Assembly (NCBI GenBank): GCA_015057205.1
Contig: SVEW01000013.1
Coordinates: 1 to 24,193, forward strand
DNA: 24,193 nucleotides
Source of the DNA: Lachnospiraceae bacterium
Lineage (GTDB): Bacteria > Bacillota > Clostridia > Lachnospirales > Lachnospiraceae
Reading direction: 5' to 3'
The notes below the pieces were generated by a model. The model had not been told where the DNA came from and ran no database searches. It saw nothing but the letters and a program-made list of their open reading frames with translations. The translations under genes and the position numbers were made by a program. Positions 22,634-24,193 of the stretch are shown here, in pieces. The number at the start of each line of letters is the position of its first letter. The first letter of the stretch is position 1.

Positions 22634-23648
22634 TGTTTTCCTCCAACCACTCATCCGCTTCCTCTCTGGAACGGAAAATCGTAATATTCTTGGTCTCCCG
22701 GTACTGCTCAACCAATTCGTAAATACGCGGAAGCTGTTCCTTCGGGAAATCCAGAATATATTGCCGAAACTCAGGATCAAATTCCTGCTCTATCCATGGC
22801 ATATCTTCCCGTTTCGTACCAATTCTCGTTTCTGCCCCTTTTAGGCATTGCTCCAAGGGATAATCCAAAATAATAACGTCCGTGCATGCTTCGAACCGCA
22901 TCGGTAAGGTTCTCTGATAATTGCCGTCAATAATCCAACTATCCGTCTGCAAAATCTCCTGCAGCCGCTGGTCTAGCTCCTCCCGGGTAACCGTCGTTCT
23001 GTCTGGTTTATGAAAGAGCATATCCATATAATAAAGCGGCAGTCCCGTCTTATCCCGTAATTTTCTGGCAAAGGTGCTTTTCCCTGCTCCGGGGCTTCCG
23101 ATAACCATGATCCGTTGCATTTTATACTTCTCCCGCGTCAGTATGCAGGAATCAACGATTTTTACCGCGCCATCCCAGGGTCTGGTCATTTCATAAGTGT
23201 GGTCATACGCAAAACCGAAGTGTTCTGCGACTTTCCGGGATTTTGTATTGTCCTGAAAATATCCGTATGTAAAATCGACTGCCCCAAGTTTCCGAAATGC
23301 AAGGTCTAATAAGAGCGCCACGACTTCCTTGCCATATCCCTTGCCCTGACATTTTGTGCCGATACCGATACCGGATTCTTCAAAATGTCCGGGAGATATT
23401 TCTTTGATTCCGCAAAAGCCAATAGCCTCATCCGTTTCTTTTTCAGCAACCAAGTAGGCGTAATGGTCTTTTTGGAATTCTATGGTTCGTTGGCATCGCT
23501 CTATAGCATCTTCCTCCGTCAAAGTCGGCTGAAACAACATCCATTGGTACACCTCCGGGTCACCCCAGACATTTCGAAGCATGGATTTGTAGTCGCTTTC
23601 TTTTGCCTTGCGAAGAAGGATATGTTCACCTTCTATTCTATCAAACAT
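22626..23648 (-). CDS. GNAT acetyltransferase fused to an adenylate-kinase-like (FlaR-type) P-loop domain
   Basis: A 340-residue two-domain protein. Residues 5-170 are a RimJ/RimL-type GNAT acetyltransferase, with the acetyl-CoA loop GIGTKCQGKGYGKEVV at about 95-110 and NTKSRKVAEHFGF at 134-146. Residues 177-340 are a small P-loop kinase with Walker A GSPGAGKS at 184-191, DMLFHKP and DSWIIDGNYQRT, resembling the FlaR 'topology modulation' adenylate-kinase-like family. The junction (REKYKM) has no stop. An internal ATG at 23120 begins the kinase domain and is preceded by GGGAGAA, so a separate kinase product might also be made. It follows the next GNAT gene after 17 nt. Substrates unknown. Confidence 0.87.
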   Translation of the reverse strand: MFDRIEGEHILLRKAKESDYKSMLRNVWGDPEVYQWMLFQPTLTEEDAIERCQRTIEFQKDHYAYLVAEKETDEAIGFCGIKEISPGHFEESGIGIGTKCQGKGYGKEVVALLLDLAFRKLGAVDFTYGYFQDNTKSRKVAEHFGFAYDHTYEMTRPWDGAVKIVDSCILTREKYKMQRIMVIGSPGAGKSTFARKLRDKTGLPLYYMDMLFHKPDRTTVTREELDQRLQEILQTDSWIIDGNYQRTLPMRFEACTDVIILDYPLEQCLKGAETRIGTKREDMPWIEQEFDPEFRQYILDFPKEQLPRIYELVEQYRETKNITIFRSREEADEWLEENNE

Positions 23649-23665
23649 CTATCTTTCACCTTCCA

Positions 23666-24127
23666 TCATACCAATTCCATATTTATGGATTTTTCCGAAA
23701 AACCGCATTTTCTGTACATCTCATACGCCGCCCCGTTCTTTGCATTTACCTGAAGCTCAATACCGTCCGCACCGGAAATCGTCTTTAGTTCTTTTACCTT
23801 GTCAAAAAAGAGATGCCCGATTCCCTGTCCTCTAAAGCTCGCTTCTACTGCCATGCTACTTATAAATAGTACATCTCTCGTAACATGAGCAGGACTTTCC
23901 ACGTGCTTATGCTCAACTTCCAGCACTCCGACAACCTTTCCGTCCACATCCGCCACATACAGGTTGCCGCTTTTACACATCAAATCAAAAATTTCTTCCG
24001 ATATAAGATTTTCATTGGATTTGTAAATGTCCGGCCGCCATTCCACGTGCATTTCCTGCACCTGGTTCATAATGCTGCGAACCGCATTAAAATCGTGCGT
24101 TTCTGCTTTTCTCACTTCTCTGCTCAT
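23666..24127 (-). CDS. GNAT-family N-acetyltransferase
   Basis: A 153-residue acetyltransferase with the usual four-motif GNAT fold. Motif A, which binds acetyl-CoA pyrophosphate, is VEASFRGQGIGHLFFDKV at about 93-110. Motif B follows as ELQVNAKNGAAYEMYRKCGF at 123-142. AAGGAGAAAAAC precedes the ATG. It leads the GNAT fusion and HAD genes in what looks like one operon. The acceptor substrate cannot be predicted. Confidence 0.92.
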   Translation of the reverse strand: MSREVRKAETHDFNAVRSIMNQVQEMHVEWRPDIYKSNENLISEEIFDLMCKSGNLYVADVDGKVVGVLEVEHKHVESPAHVTRDVLFISSMAVEASFRGQGIGHLFFDKVKELKTISGADGIELQVNAKNGAAYEMYRKCGFSEKSINMELV

Positions 24128-24193
24128 GTTTTTCTCCTTGCTCTTGCTTCATCATGGAAATTGCTTCCTCCTCAGACACGCACTGTGCAAATC
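24087..24193 (-). CDS. Possible 3' end of an upstream gene (partial)
   Basis: One minus-strand frame entering from the right edge is open to a TAA at 24087-24089 and reads FAQCVSEEEAISMMKQEQ and onward, a plausible protein tail. It would overlap the GNAT gene by 41 bases. Another frame stops at 24152, before the GNAT ribosome binding site, so which frame is coding cannot be settled from 66 upstream bases. Confidence 0.3.
   Translation of the reverse strand, partial: FAQCVSEEEAISMMKQEQGEKHEQRSEKSRNARF

Noticed and set aside
22634..22780. Longer HAD phosphatase starting at 22780
   Set aside because: The extension is the GNAT-kinase fusion gene read in another frame; motif I is at the usual distance from the ATG at 22633.

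Overview
The window looks like a chromosomal segment of a Gram-positive anaerobe of the class Clostridia, most likely Lachnospiraceae. Supporting signs are strong AGGAGG-type ribosome binding sites, consensus sigma-A promoters with 17-bp spacers, U-tract terminators between convergent genes, an RFN-controlled ribD-ribE-ribBA-ribH operon, moderate GC content with AT-rich intergenic regions, and a group IIC-type intron sitting behind a terminator. The family assignment is inferred from overall character; no rRNA is present to confirm it.

Layout. (1) Positions 1-77 are the 5' end of a group II intron on the minus strand, inserted just past the terminator of a LysR-type regulator (129-1028). (2) Divergent from LysR is a plus-strand operon: an L-cysteine desulfidase/serine dehydratase-alpha family protein, galactokinase galK and UDP-glucose 4-epimerase galE, closed by a bidirectional terminator. 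(3) Convergent with it is a translationally coupled pair: a secreted GH5 endoglucanase-like enzyme and a membrane acyltransferase. (4) Next come a small HTH regulator (7006), a YjeM-type amino-acid permease (minus) and a divergent XRE regulator (9372). (5) A GAPDH with an unusual NAD-binding loop and a monocistronic 82-residue protein of unknown function follow. (6) A four-gene overlapping operon encodes a MoxR ATPase, a DUF58 protein and two tandem paralogous membrane proteins with DUF4129-like tails; there is no transglutaminase gene. (7) The riboflavin operon has an FMN riboswitch, a terminator, a second terminator-like hairpin and an unexplained GC-rich structured leader segment. (8) An AAA/DUF4143 ATPase and a CrcB fluoride channel are expressed from a promoter flanked by two identical 38-bp dyad repeats. 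(9) A GNAT acetyltransferase, a GNAT-adenylate-kinase-like fusion and an HAD phosphatase form the last operon, with a possible truncated reading frame at the right edge.

The most unusual signals are the duplicated dyad around the ATPase promoter, the structured ribD leader, the terminator-targeted intron end, the atypical GAPDH with an operator-like palindrome on its promoter, the GNAT-kinase fusion that retains an internal start, and the small protein with its own near-consensus promoter and terminator. I see no tRNA, rRNA, prophage or convincing CRISPR array.
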